Below, in pieces: positions 54,601 through 64,000 of a DNA stretch of 64,000 nucleotides. The position numbers and the translations under genes are program-made. The notes beneath the pieces were generated by a model. That model searched no databases. It had not been told where the DNA came from and was given only the letters and a program-made list of their open reading frames with translations. How positions within the stretch are numbered: the first letter of the stretch is position 1; the number at the start of each line of letters is the position of its first letter. Location: positions 73,897 through 137,896 of the forward strand of contig NW_020170473.1 in the NCBI RefSeq assembly GCF_000524195.1, read 5' to 3'. This DNA comes from Echinococcus granulosus (Eukaryota > Platyhelminthes > Cestoda > Cyclophyllidea > Taeniidae).

Positions 54601-57600
54601 TCCGCCACTTCTGCACCCACTTTTTCTCAGGTTGCCTACAAGTGTTCTGAGTGCACTTTTGTCTCCTCCGTCCCTGTCGAATTTGCCGATCATTTCTCGG
54701 TGAGACCTGTTTGCTTAACTGCCCTCTTGCCTCCTAACAAGAACTGTCTTACATTTTGAAGGTTAAATTCTCCCCTAGACTTTGTTGGTCTTTCTGATCG
54801 CAATTTTCTCTTTCACCAAAATCGTGCCATGCTTTACCCAAAACGGAATTGTACGTTAGGTGTGTGGTGCTCGTTTAGTTTCAATACTGACATCTCAAGA
54901 AGGTTTCATCCCCAGTTGCCGCAATTTTTAAGACGGCTTAACTTGTAGATGGCGTGCCGACAAGAAAATCAATTTTATATCTTTCTGATCCATTCTGCAG
55001 GTAAATGACATATGAGAAATAAATTTGCTGGTAGATATGCATCTTGTATGAGATGTATTGTGGATTTTGACAGTCCTGGAATAGTTTTCATTCTCAATTT
55101 AGTGCCATCGGGGGCAATAGCGGTGCAGCCACCCGATACATCCTTTGTATAGCTGGTAACTGCTTGACTACTAATTTCAAACGTGATTAATTGTAATGAT
55201 ATCATTATTGAGTCTCTTCGCACTTACTAATTAGTGGAGTGCTTACAAGTGAGGATCTTTGTGAGCATATATTATTTGTGAATGCAAATGACAGCGTCGA
55301 TTTCCTGTTCAGAATTTGATGCTCTTTTCTGCAATTTTAAACGAACTTCACCCTTCACTTTTTCACTTTTGCATAATTCGTGCTATGGCGTGTGCAGACT
55401 CTTTGTTCGGATCCACAAATCCCCTTTTTTTGACCTAGTTAATACTTATCAAATTAAGTTTACCACCAAAATGCAGTTTATGTATGACCTTTATTAATGA
55501 CTGCAGAGGTCCATTTAGGGTACTCTGTTTCCCTATCCTTATACAATGCTTTTGATAATAGTTTCGCTACATCCACACAGTCATCTTGATGCGCTGCACA
55601 TTTCCTCACATTAACCGAACAATTGAAATAAATGTGGGGGACCCTTTTTCTTTCCCCATTCGCAGTCGGCTCATTGCCGGCTGGGTGAGGTGAGCACCAT
55701 CACTGCTGCCGCTGGCGCCGCAGCTCCACAGAGTCGGCAGTCACCGTGCGAGGCTCAGTGCTTCTACCGCTGTTTTGGTGACTGCAGTCAGTTCTTACAT
55801 GACATTGGGGAACTGCGAACTCACATGCGCACCTGCTCCTTCGCCATAAGCACACTCAAGCGCGCCTTCGGGGAGCAATTTCTCAACAGTACACAGGCCG
55901 CCTCTGGTTCTGTCTCTGCGTCTGCTGCTGTCACGGGCGAGGGGAAGGGCAACCCGCTCTGCTTATGCCTATACTGCGACATCAGTAGGCGCAAAACCGA
56001 CCCCTTCGTTAGTGAGTTCCCTTAGGACATTTTCAGTATGCTTCGTTAAACCATAAATGTGGCACAATTACAGCTTGTAAGCTTGTGTAACATTATATTA
56101 TGTAACCAAAAGTCAATGTGGTTTTTGGGGTAGGTTGCTGTAATGGCCTTTTTTGGAAATGTGGACACGTGTACAATGTTTTCGAGTGTTTATCCGTATA
56201 CATTGTAAAGCATAAATGTGTATTGGTCAATATTTGCGAAATAGTTCCCTAGAAACTTCTCGTCAAGTAGCTATTAGGGATGCTTACATCCAAATCTCCT
56301 TTGGGAGGCAGAACGTCTTCGTTACTGTGCGTAATTTCATTCCTATATCGCGCGTAGTTTTTCAAGCCAATGTGCTATTTCCTTCGGTGTGTTTATCCAA
56401 ATCAACACTTTATGATATGTATTTAGTATGAATTCTCCTTCCAACATGTAATGCTTGAAATGTTTGACCACTTTAAAAGTAGCGAATAGTTTTTTTTGGG
56501 TGGTCCCCTTCTGTCTGTCCACTTCGTTCGCACTTCTAGGGAGTAAAACGCCTGAAATTAGAGAAAAGTATGGTTGCGCATCTGATGTAAAGCTAGTGAG
56601 TACTGAAATCGATGCTTACTACAGCATTTTCTTTTGTTCTTTAGTGTCTTCATTGCTCTTATTTTCGTCAAAGTTTCTGCCGTTTTTTTCATAGCTTATG
56701 TGGAAGACCTGGGATCGTTGCAAGAACTTTACACAGTCCCCGTGTTAGTCCTCCAGTCACTGACAGTGGCAAAGTCTTGTTTACTTAGTAGGTTTTGGCC
56801 CGGTCTCGACCTGTTGTGTGCGGTATCCTGTAGATGAGATTCCATTTAATAAAAGGGCATATTCCAGTGACTTCAGGTGCTTCCCTCTTTGCAGGCGGAA
56901 ACGATGAGGGCGAAGCTAATTCTTCCCTCGCGTCGAGGGCGTTCGACGACCTCCGGCGCCTTCACGCCCACGAACACATCGTTCACGTGACTGGAGGCGC
57001 TGCTGCCGTCGCAGTCAGCGGCCAGGTGGGTTGTCCGTGGTGCGGTGAAAAGTTGACTTTGATGCCAACCCCTGCCCCAGCCTCTATCATCACCCCTTCT
57101 GCGGCTCCATCCAACCACACTGAAGACCTCATCAACCACCTTCGCGGACACGCTACTGCTAATCCGTGAGTACTTTTCCATAGGTTATTTGCGCATCAGA
57201 CGAAGTTTGCCGGATTTAGGACATGGCTAAATGAACATCTCATGGTTTAGATGATTCATTGTAGCTACTTTCGTGCCTGTCCCACCTACTGATACTGTAT
57301 CCACAATACTTGTTAGTTTGGCAAATTCCACAAATCGTAAAGAAATGGTGATAAAACGACATTGATTCAAACCACTTCCAGTCAATCGTTAACATTTTAG
57401 TTCAAATAATCTAATTTCTTACTTCTAAGATCTGTGTCTAGTGCACCCATTTCCACGGAATGCGTAAAATCGGCGGATCAGATAATTGCACACCCAATGA
57501 TCCTGATGTGTCTGCTTTATTTGTGACACTATAACGCCGGTTATTGAAAACTCCCAACTTAGAATGTCTTTTTGCCAAATCGCATCTGATACCTCAGGGG

Positions 57601-60600
57601 TATCGCAACGACACAATTGGAGTAGAGTCATATGGCTTCATCATTGGCTGCGTTGAAGTAGCGGATGTCTAGTACCCAAAACTGAGTAGCGCGAGAACGA
57701 AGAATGGGCTTCAGTAATTAGATTGCTGACAGTGTAGGGACATGTTGCTGAGACAGCACAAAAAGTCGCAGTCGGTGTGGATGGGTCTATTAGAGATGAA
57801 CTCGTTCACTTATCAGTACTTGAAATGACGTAATGGAATTCAGGTACGGTACTTTTCATTTGGATCAACAATCACTTCTCTTTTNNNNNNNNNNNNNNNN
57901 NNNNNNNNNNNNNNNNNNNNNNNNNNNNNNNNNNNNNNNNNNNNNNNNNNNNNNNNNNNNNNNNNNNNNNNNNNNNNNNNNNNNCAGCGGCTTGGGAAGG
58001 TTCGGGTGTTAAGGCATTAGAGCTTGTCTAAAGCTGCGTGTAAAACCAAGAAATTAAGGAATGTATGTATGTTTGGCGATAAAGGTGGTTTTGAATTGGG
58101 GAAAATTTACAGGGGAAGTTAATCGAGGGCATGGATATTTAAAAAATGGTGCTATGAAGGTAGCTTTCCGAACATTTTGGTCCTGCATTCTGTAAAGGCC
58201 TTTTTTTGTCGTAGGAATAAGTTTTGTTGAGGTGAAGAATTAGTTTATCAGTAGTCCATTTTGCTTAATAAAGCTTTTACTTGTGTCACTCCCATTTTTC
58301 TAAAATTTTATTGTCACTCAGTTCCTATTGAAGTTTTGTCAGCTATCAATACCCGTGTTGGATCCATGTAGGTGCCCTTTATCTAATCAAAAGCGTACAA
58401 GGTGGTGCACTTATAAGCTTTTATGATGGTAAGCTTTGACTAGAATGGCGATGGAAACATTTCAAAGTATGTTTGAATTAAAAATAGTGAAGGAACTTTA
58501 GGTGGGCCAATAATGACTTGTGTTAAGTTAGCTATAATAAAACGTGCTTGTTTCCTTTATCAAGATACGTTGCTTGGCAAGTGGAACGAGTGCGACGTTT
58601 CAATGAAAGCCGCGGTGGTAAGTTCGCAAACCTTCATTCGTTCATCTTTAACTATATTTTTTTCATCAAACGCATTCTGATGTTGTGGCACTATTCTAAC
58701 ATCATCTAGCTTGACCCAAGGGGATTGTACTTTTTGTGGTTAGGGGTCTGTGTTTCGTGCTTTTTAAAAAACGACATTGTTGGACAGCGCAGTAAGGTTT
58801 CTTTTTCTTCATCCTCGAATGGGTTAGGAAGAGGATTGAGGCGTCTTTTGATGGAATTTGTTTATTCATCGGATTTATTATGTGCTGATCATAGTCTTTT
58901 CCCCATGCTCTGCGCAGAAGTCGTTATTTGCCACTGCCAGACGGGATGGCTGGACTCCCCGCTGGCCCTGATGGCGCACGCCTCAGCCTTCCCCACTGCC
59001 ACCAACACCTTTAGAGGCTCGCGTAAACGCTTGCTTGGGGACACGAGTTTACTGCCATTTCCCAGTCTCTTTGCCGCTCCTACTGGCAACACCGCCACAC
59101 CCATCGCAGTTGAGGACGCAAAAGTAGGGAGGAAGCCAACATTCACGGCGACAACATCAGGAGGTGATGGTGGTAGAGGAGGTGGAGAGGGTGAAAACGC
59201 CATCTTCACCGTTCGACCGCTCTATTTACCCGGCGGGCACCCGCCTCTCTCCAGGGAGGTCTATGAACACGTAAGTGAATACACTTTCTTCAAGCGTCCG
59301 CCCTGAGAATACTTGGTCCTTGTCCACCTAATTAACATTGTTGGTTGATTTTCTGCTTTTTCAAAGTGTAGCCGTGAAAGTGCTTTTGTTTGTAGTCTCC
59401 AGCTAACTAAATTAGAGGGATAAGTTACTAACGGAGATTTAGCATCGGAAGCCTCTTATGAGAGCTGTATACAATGTATAGGTAGATAAAAGGTGTCGGT
59501 ATGCTCCCAAGAGTAATGAAGCTGAAGAACATGAGTAGTTTAGAGCGTACAATGAAGTAAACGTCAGTTAGTTATTCACAATAGTAGGCAGCTTAGTAGA
59601 AAAGTGAAGGACGATTATGGACAGTTGAACTCTAAAAGCTTACCTTAAACTATTTTTTGTCACCTCTCGTAGGCTAAGAAAAAAGTGCTGCAATATAGCC
59701 GTATTAATGGTGTTTCAATCGCATCGTTCACGGATATTTTGGATGGAGGAAGAAGTGTTTCTTTTAAAATGTTAGCATGCTTATTTGACTTAATCCTTCG
59801 CCAATTCTCACTAACGACGCTTAGGTTAGTCCTCTACACTAATCTGCTATTTCCTTCCTTACAGTTACGCTTCGGTGAGCACTACGATCTAGATGAGCGA
59901 TTAAAGGCGTTCAATGTGGCCTTGAAAACGGATGACGTTGAAGCAGCAGCGAAGGAGACTTTCCAGTGTCCCCTCTGTCTCTCCCATGAGGCCTCTCGGT
60001 GGGCTCTCACTGAGCATGCTTTTTTCTCACACTGGGTAGGTACTCAGTCTCCCAACCTATTCAAAAGCGGTTGAAACTTGCTGCCAGCCATCGGTACTCT
60101 GAATGTGTGCGGAATACGTCGTAAATAAAGTCGCAGCAAATATTTGAATTTGGAATGAATTTGGCTGCCATTGTACAAAAGTGTTGGCGCATTTACGACC
60201 ACAATTTAGCTGTTATCTCTGCCAAATGCAGATGGTTATTGCTGATGGGAGCCACTGAATTCGATTGCGAAATTTGCATGAGATCAGGGATTTTTAACAG
60301 GAGAAACACAAGTTAATCGGTGTGTTAATTTCATTTTAATTATCTGGTAGGGACTTCTTACACTAGGTTTCTTCATTTAGCATAAAAGACCCACACATCC
60401 ATCTACCAAGTGTATTTGTGTTGCAGGGTTTTTGGGGCACATTCCCAACGGTTTCCCTGCCTCAAAAAGTGATTTGTTCTTCTCTCTTTCCTTTGAATTT
60501 GTTACTGAATTATTTTCATAACACTTCGTATGTGCAAATTCACCAGACACGTGGTTGGAAGGCAGGGCGAAAACTTTTCGCCATCCATTCCTAATCTAGC

Positions 60601-63022
60601 GATTTTATGAACCATGTACCCCCCATGACTTTCTCCAGCGCCTAACCAGGACAAAAATGATGATGATTAAAAGTTTATTCGATTTAGGGTTTGGATGATT
60701 TTATGCTGCAAAATTAGCGCTCATATCTGAGCTTCATTCGTTTTCGTTGCTTTATTTCATAAGCAGGTTAATGCGCCTAGTTAATTTGAGCTTGATGCTG
60801 GTTGATGAGATGCATGTTTGTAGTTCTGCACGATTACCACTTATATGAATCCTGTGTATTTGACATTATGGAGATCCAATAGCCCCATTCGTGATGTGCG
60901 AAAGGGAGAAGCATATTATTTATTTCATTAGAGATTACAAATAAATAACCACCTGTATCTTTCGTCGTTTAGTTAAATCCCAGCAAATTGGAAGCTACTT
61001 AGCATCAGATAAATGACCTACATTTCATTGAAAGTCATGGAAAATTTTCAGTTTTTTAACGGTGGGGTCGTAAAATTTATATGGAAATTTTGAAGGGCGG
61101 AAAATTAACTTATCGATGGGCAAAAAGGTGTCATCACTACATCGTCACTGCTAGTTGAAAAGATGTGAAGCATGTCTTACATTCTGTCACTGTCAGCACT
61201 TAAGAGGCGGCGATTGATGTAACTTACGTGTTAATTGACATCCTGTAGTGTTGGGGAACTTTGGGCCTTGTAAATGAACGGGAAGAGTCAGATAAAATAA
61301 GTTTACCGTGCTTCATGTGGATATGTAATCTGGAATTGCACATCTTGTGGCACTAAATCAAATTCCGAAGTCATTGAAAGTGTAATTGCCTGTTTGGTAT
61401 CACCTATGATGAAGTGGTTTTTAAAATAAGTCATTATGAAATCAGAAATAATGGCAGATTTCATTGGTTGCTTATTGTCAGTATAAATATCTGGCATGAC
61501 GTGCTTCAGGTTTTTTAGTAATACGCACCCTCAAGTGAAGTCGGTTAATGTGTTCATGCAGACCGACTTTCAAAGTTGAACATTGACAGTGGAGAACGGC
61601 AGGTGATTTATGGTTTGCTTTGCATTGTTTAGGCTTTAAAATTGTGAATGAGCAAGGGCACACAAAACGTAATGGTGAATTGGGGGAGGTAGAAGGTTCG
61701 GTGAGGAAAAAGATTTCGCAGAGTGAAGAGGAATTTGGGGTGGGGCGAAAAATCACCATTTTAATTGCCACTCGACCATTTTTTTTATTCATCCTTCTCT
61801 ATATCCAATGACAGCGTTTGTCCGTTACTTTTAGCTGCGCTTGTGTTACGTGTGCTGCCACTATATCTGCGAAGCAGGCGCGATGAAGAGCGGGGAACAG
61901 AGCATTTGGGGGCACATCTTCTCCTGTCTCAGTCAGCGTCACGCGGCTCTACTGCTGCGTGTCAACACCAACAACGGTGACGTCGATGATGACCCGGGGT
62001 GGAGACGTTGTCGACAGAGTTTGTATCCTCAGGAGGAGGTAAAGGTAACGGTACCTTCGTCCTCCCTTCATCACATTGACGCAACCACTACTGCCCCCGT
62101 CTTCGAAGATGGTAGGTCTGCCGATCCCCCGTCAGGTAAGTGTGGAGTGTTTCTAACTCCTCTCCGTCTCATAGTCATGAAAACACCTGCACTTCGTTGG
62201 TGTTTTGCGCATGTCTCGGGCATCCACTGAGCGTCGGGAGAATAAAAATATTAACATTATATTCCAAATTACACGTGATTTACAGGCACCAATTTAACTA
62301 TGCTTCGAGTGAACGGCGTGGGCGTGTTTACGCATGCATAGCACTGCCTTGACACGTTAAAATGCTCCATGTCGATTAAGTATCACGTGGGCATTATTTT
62401 TGGGCTTCTAGTTCTTCAATAAAATACCTTAGTGATAGTAGGATGAATTGAGGCTTCTAGGGCTCCGTCAGTATTTACTGTTTTCATTCCATTTACTTTA
62501 AGCCAATACAGCAGGCAATGAAGGTGTTTAGTTCTGCAATATTACGATAGTTTGTATGCCGAAAAAAAATGAAGGCCAAATAAGCGTTTAGGATAATGTT
62601 TGTAGGGGCCTTTATCAAATCGGCAGCATTGTGCTTGATTTCAATCTCACTTAAGTGGATTTCACTTTTTGCGTTAGAAATAAAACTGCATTCACAGAAT
62701 GTTTTATCTGACTTTCTACTGCAAATAGTCAGACTGTGCGAGATTTATCAGCTTTTAGAGATAATTATCAATACCCTTTTAAATATGGGAATCTATTATT
62801 CCTCTCAACCTGCCTGTGTCGTCCCCCTTTTTTTCAGTTGGAGTGGCCACTATGGAGACAGATGATGTGCTTTTGGGATTGCGAGGTGTTGGAGCCCTGA
62901 CGAGTTGTAATGATCATGCAGTAGCGTCTGGAGCTGATCCGAAACAGTCTCCACCTTCACCATCGGCACCGGAGCCCGTCGTCCGAAAGATCCCACGCCT
63001 CGCTTCTGTGCTCATCGGCTAG
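39437..63022 (+). CDS. Large multi-exon protein with about 14 irregular C2H2-type zinc fingers
   Basis: Fourteen exons join in frame: 39408-39664, 46129-46323, 49041-49591, 50490-50725, 50860-51215, 53229-53475, 54515-54699, 55666-56011, 56895-57165, 58565-58617, 58918-59270, 59865-60035, 61835-62135 and 62838-63022 (TAG). From the ATG at 39437 this gives about 1225 residues; upstream exons may exist because 39408 looks like a splice acceptor. The first 140 residues are Ser/Thr/Pro-rich without fingers. After that come C-X2-C pairs with H-X3-6-H pairs, for example CLYC, CLLC, CALC, CPQC, CQLC, CSEC, CLYC, CPWC, CPLC and CYVC. Exons are clearly more GC-rich than the introns. It is probably a nuclear DNA- or chromatin-binding regulator. 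One pair of fingers recalls POGZ/ZNF280-type proteins, but I cannot assign orthology. The exon starting at 50490 and the 53-nt exon at 58565 are the weakest. Confidence 0.85.
41090..41298 (-). repeat. Dispersed repeat, copy B, running into an assembly gap
   Basis: The third copy of the family, in the first large intron of the zinc-finger gene. Its minus-strand frame gives ETSLKMKEDKILGQNV. It is cut by the 100-N gap at 41299. Sequence beyond the gap on the same strand includes a short CKLCGGHKGRR stretch that may or may not belong to the same element. Confidence 0.65.
41299..41398. other. Assembly gap (100 N)
   Basis: Exactly 100 N, directly abutting dispersed repeat copy B, inside the first large intron of the zinc-finger gene. 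Confidence 0.98.
47936..48249 (+). repeat. Intronic repeat, copy 1 of an inverted pair
   Basis: About 310 bases match the reverse complement of 57572-57884 almost perfectly; I saw only isolated differences, for example near 48026. Similarity fades past about 48249. It lies in the intron between exons 46129-46323 and 49041-49591. No conserved reading frame was recognised. Confidence 0.85.
49041..49591 (+). CDS. Zinc-finger gene exon with the first two fingers, one greatly stretched
   Basis: The acceptor is CTCTAG and the donor GTAAGC after 49591 (phase 2). The first finger-like unit is C152-X2-C155 with H168 but no clear second His nearby. The second has C180-X2-C183, then about 64 residues of Ser/Thr/Pro-rich sequence before H248-X4-H253 (residue numbers from the ATG at 39437). 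A normal C2H2 finger has about 12 residues in that gap. A Pro-rich tail follows, ending in a short charged helix-like stretch. Confidence 0.8.
55666..56011 (+). CDS. Zinc-finger gene exon completing one finger and starting another
   Basis: The acceptor is CATTCGCAG and the donor GTGAGT after 56011 (phase 1). The first residues, SAHC, supply the second His of the finger whose CSEC pair lies in the exon ending at 54699. The middle has a C2HC-like unit (CFGDC ... THMRTC). The last residues carry a CLYC pair whose histidines (LHAHEH) are in the exon starting at 56895. The alternative donor GTTAGT four bases upstream would break the frame of the next exon. Confidence 0.8.
57572..57884 (-). repeat. 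Intronic repeat, copy 2 of an inverted pair, cut by a gap
   Basis: Near-identical inverted partner of 47936-48249, about 9.3 kb away, in the intron after the exon ending at 57165. It runs directly into the 100-N gap, so its outer end is unknown. The gap probably exists because the assembler could not resolve the repeat. Confidence 0.85.
57885..57984. other. Assembly gap (100 N)
   Basis: Exactly 100 N, directly abutting inverted repeat copy 2, inside the intron between exons 56895-57165 and 58565-58617. A missing exon here cannot be excluded, but the flanking exon phases already match. Confidence 0.98.
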
Positions 63023-63100
63023 CTCAAATTCTTATCTGTTCGTCTGTTTACTGTTTGTCTAATCCATTTTCTGGTTTGGATTGTTTTTTTTGGCATCAAG

Positions 63101-63231
63101 CTACGAAAACTTTGGTCTCTTATGTTACATTTGAAGACGTCAGAGTGCATGAGTCCTTAAGTGTGGAAGCGGAGTGGAAGAGTAGTGAGTTGGGTTATGG
63201 TGGCAAAGCCCTACGTCACCGTCGTGGAACT
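63101..63231 (+). CDS. Candidate exon downstream of the zinc-finger stop
   Basis: A long T tract and AG precede 63101, the 131 bases are open, and a GTAAAA donor follows 63231. The entry phase (1) matches the donor at 62135, so it could replace the 62838-63022 exon as an alternative end, or it could belong to the next gene. The peptide contains VTFEDVRVHESL. This recalls a KRAB box only superficially and is not one. Evidence is limited to splice sites and phase. Confidence 0.3.
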
Positions 63232-63592
63232 GTAAAAACCTACGTATTTATAAAATTATAACGAAATCATTTCTGGGACACTGTGGATTAAGCTTAAATT
63301 TACTCTTTAAAATCGATTTGATGATACGGGGTTCGTTAATGTCTTTTTTAAAAGGCGCCGTCTTCCTCTCCCACAAGATTGCATCGTGATGTTTAAGGTT
63401 TTTCTTATTTATAACTATCATTACTGTGGAGACCCAAGAGAAAGGGTTTATCAAAGTCTTGCCGACTTAGGAGGGAAAAAACGTTGAGAAATAAGGGTAC
63501 AGGAAAATCATTAAAGTATCTTTTAAGATCAGGTAGACTAGAATGATCAAAGCGAAATCAAGCATTAGATGTTTTTATTCATTTCACTTTAG

Positions 63593-63685
63593 GATTTGAC
63601 AGCAAGTGAAAAGTGTCCGACTTCTAAAGTAATTGCTGTGGTTTCCCACACATCTCTCTACAATGTCGTGGAGGGACTTTTAGAA
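63593..63685 (+). CDS. Candidate 31-codon exon with strong splice sites
   Basis: A good polypyrimidine acceptor (TTTCACTTTAG) and a consensus donor (GTATGT) flank exactly 93 open bases, phase 0 in and out. The phase matches the end of the candidate exon at 63231. The family is not recognised. It is probably part of an alternative zinc-finger transcript or of a following gene beyond the window edge. Confidence 0.4.
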
Positions 63686-64000
63686 GTATGTGAATGGTTT
63701 CACGCATGGATTGTAAGCCAGAATAGGCTGTTGCTAAGACATGCTTTTGAAGATGTGTTGCGACCTACGAAAGGATAGCTGCATTGCGTTCGGGGATGGT
63801 CCTCTATTTGCGACGAGGAAGAGGTTGCTAGTGATGAAACAATTCGTTCCCATCAATTAGAAAGACAAAGGCTTAGAAGCTGCTAAAGCCAATAGGTGAA
63901 AAGTACGTTGTTAAAACGTGCGTCTTCCAATTACTGACCTGCTGACTTGTAATGCAGAGCGCTTTTTGTATTCCATTGTTTGCTGGGCGAATGAACGTGC

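Noticed and set aside
63101..63231. VTFEDV read as a KRAB box
   Set aside because: Only six residues agree, the rest of the box is absent, and KRAB zinc-finger proteins are a vertebrate feature.

Overview
The window looks like a piece of a draft flatworm genome, most probably a tapeworm. The basis is an AT-rich background, GT-AG introns throughout, an animal Na+/K+-ATPase alpha gene with several very short introns (36, 61, 72, 73 and 74 nt), a compact single-exon secreted-protein gene, and three runs of exactly 100 N that are assembly gaps. No bacterial features, phage, CRISPR array, rRNA or convincing tRNA gene was seen. The species cannot be named from the sequence alone.

Layout. 1-12.8 kb is mostly non-coding, but the minus strand carries a set of phase-compatible exons (7188-8527) that probably form the 3' end of an unrecognised cysteine-containing protein, plus weaker candidate exons at 920-1061 and 5653-5814. 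At 12.8-13.4 kb lies an intronless minus-strand gene for a small, very acidic secreted protein with its own TATA box and polyadenylation signal. 13.4-30.3 kb is intergenic, with a dispersed repeat family (copies near 19.0 and 23.2 kb, and a third at 41.2 kb), dinucleotide repeats and a GC-rich patch. 30.4-34.8 kb holds a complete nine-exon gene for the Na+/K+-ATPase alpha subunit on the minus strand (1014 residues). From 39.4 to 63.0 kb on the plus strand is one large gene of at least 14 exons for a protein of about 1225 residues with roughly fourteen irregular C2H2-type zinc fingers. Its introns hold a nearly identical inverted repeat pair (47.9/57.6 kb) and two gaps. Two further exon-like segments follow it at 63.1 and 63.6 kb.

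The genes are not an operon or a pathway. They are a secreted protein, a housekeeping ion pump and a probable nuclear regulator. The pump gene has compact introns while the zinc-finger gene has kilobase-scale introns. The most unusual items are the zinc-finger architecture (stretched loops between the Cys and His pairs, often interrupted by introns), a leucine at the ouabain-sensitivity position of the pump, the acidic orphan secreted protein, and the repeat family that keeps a mostly synonymous substitution pattern in one frame.
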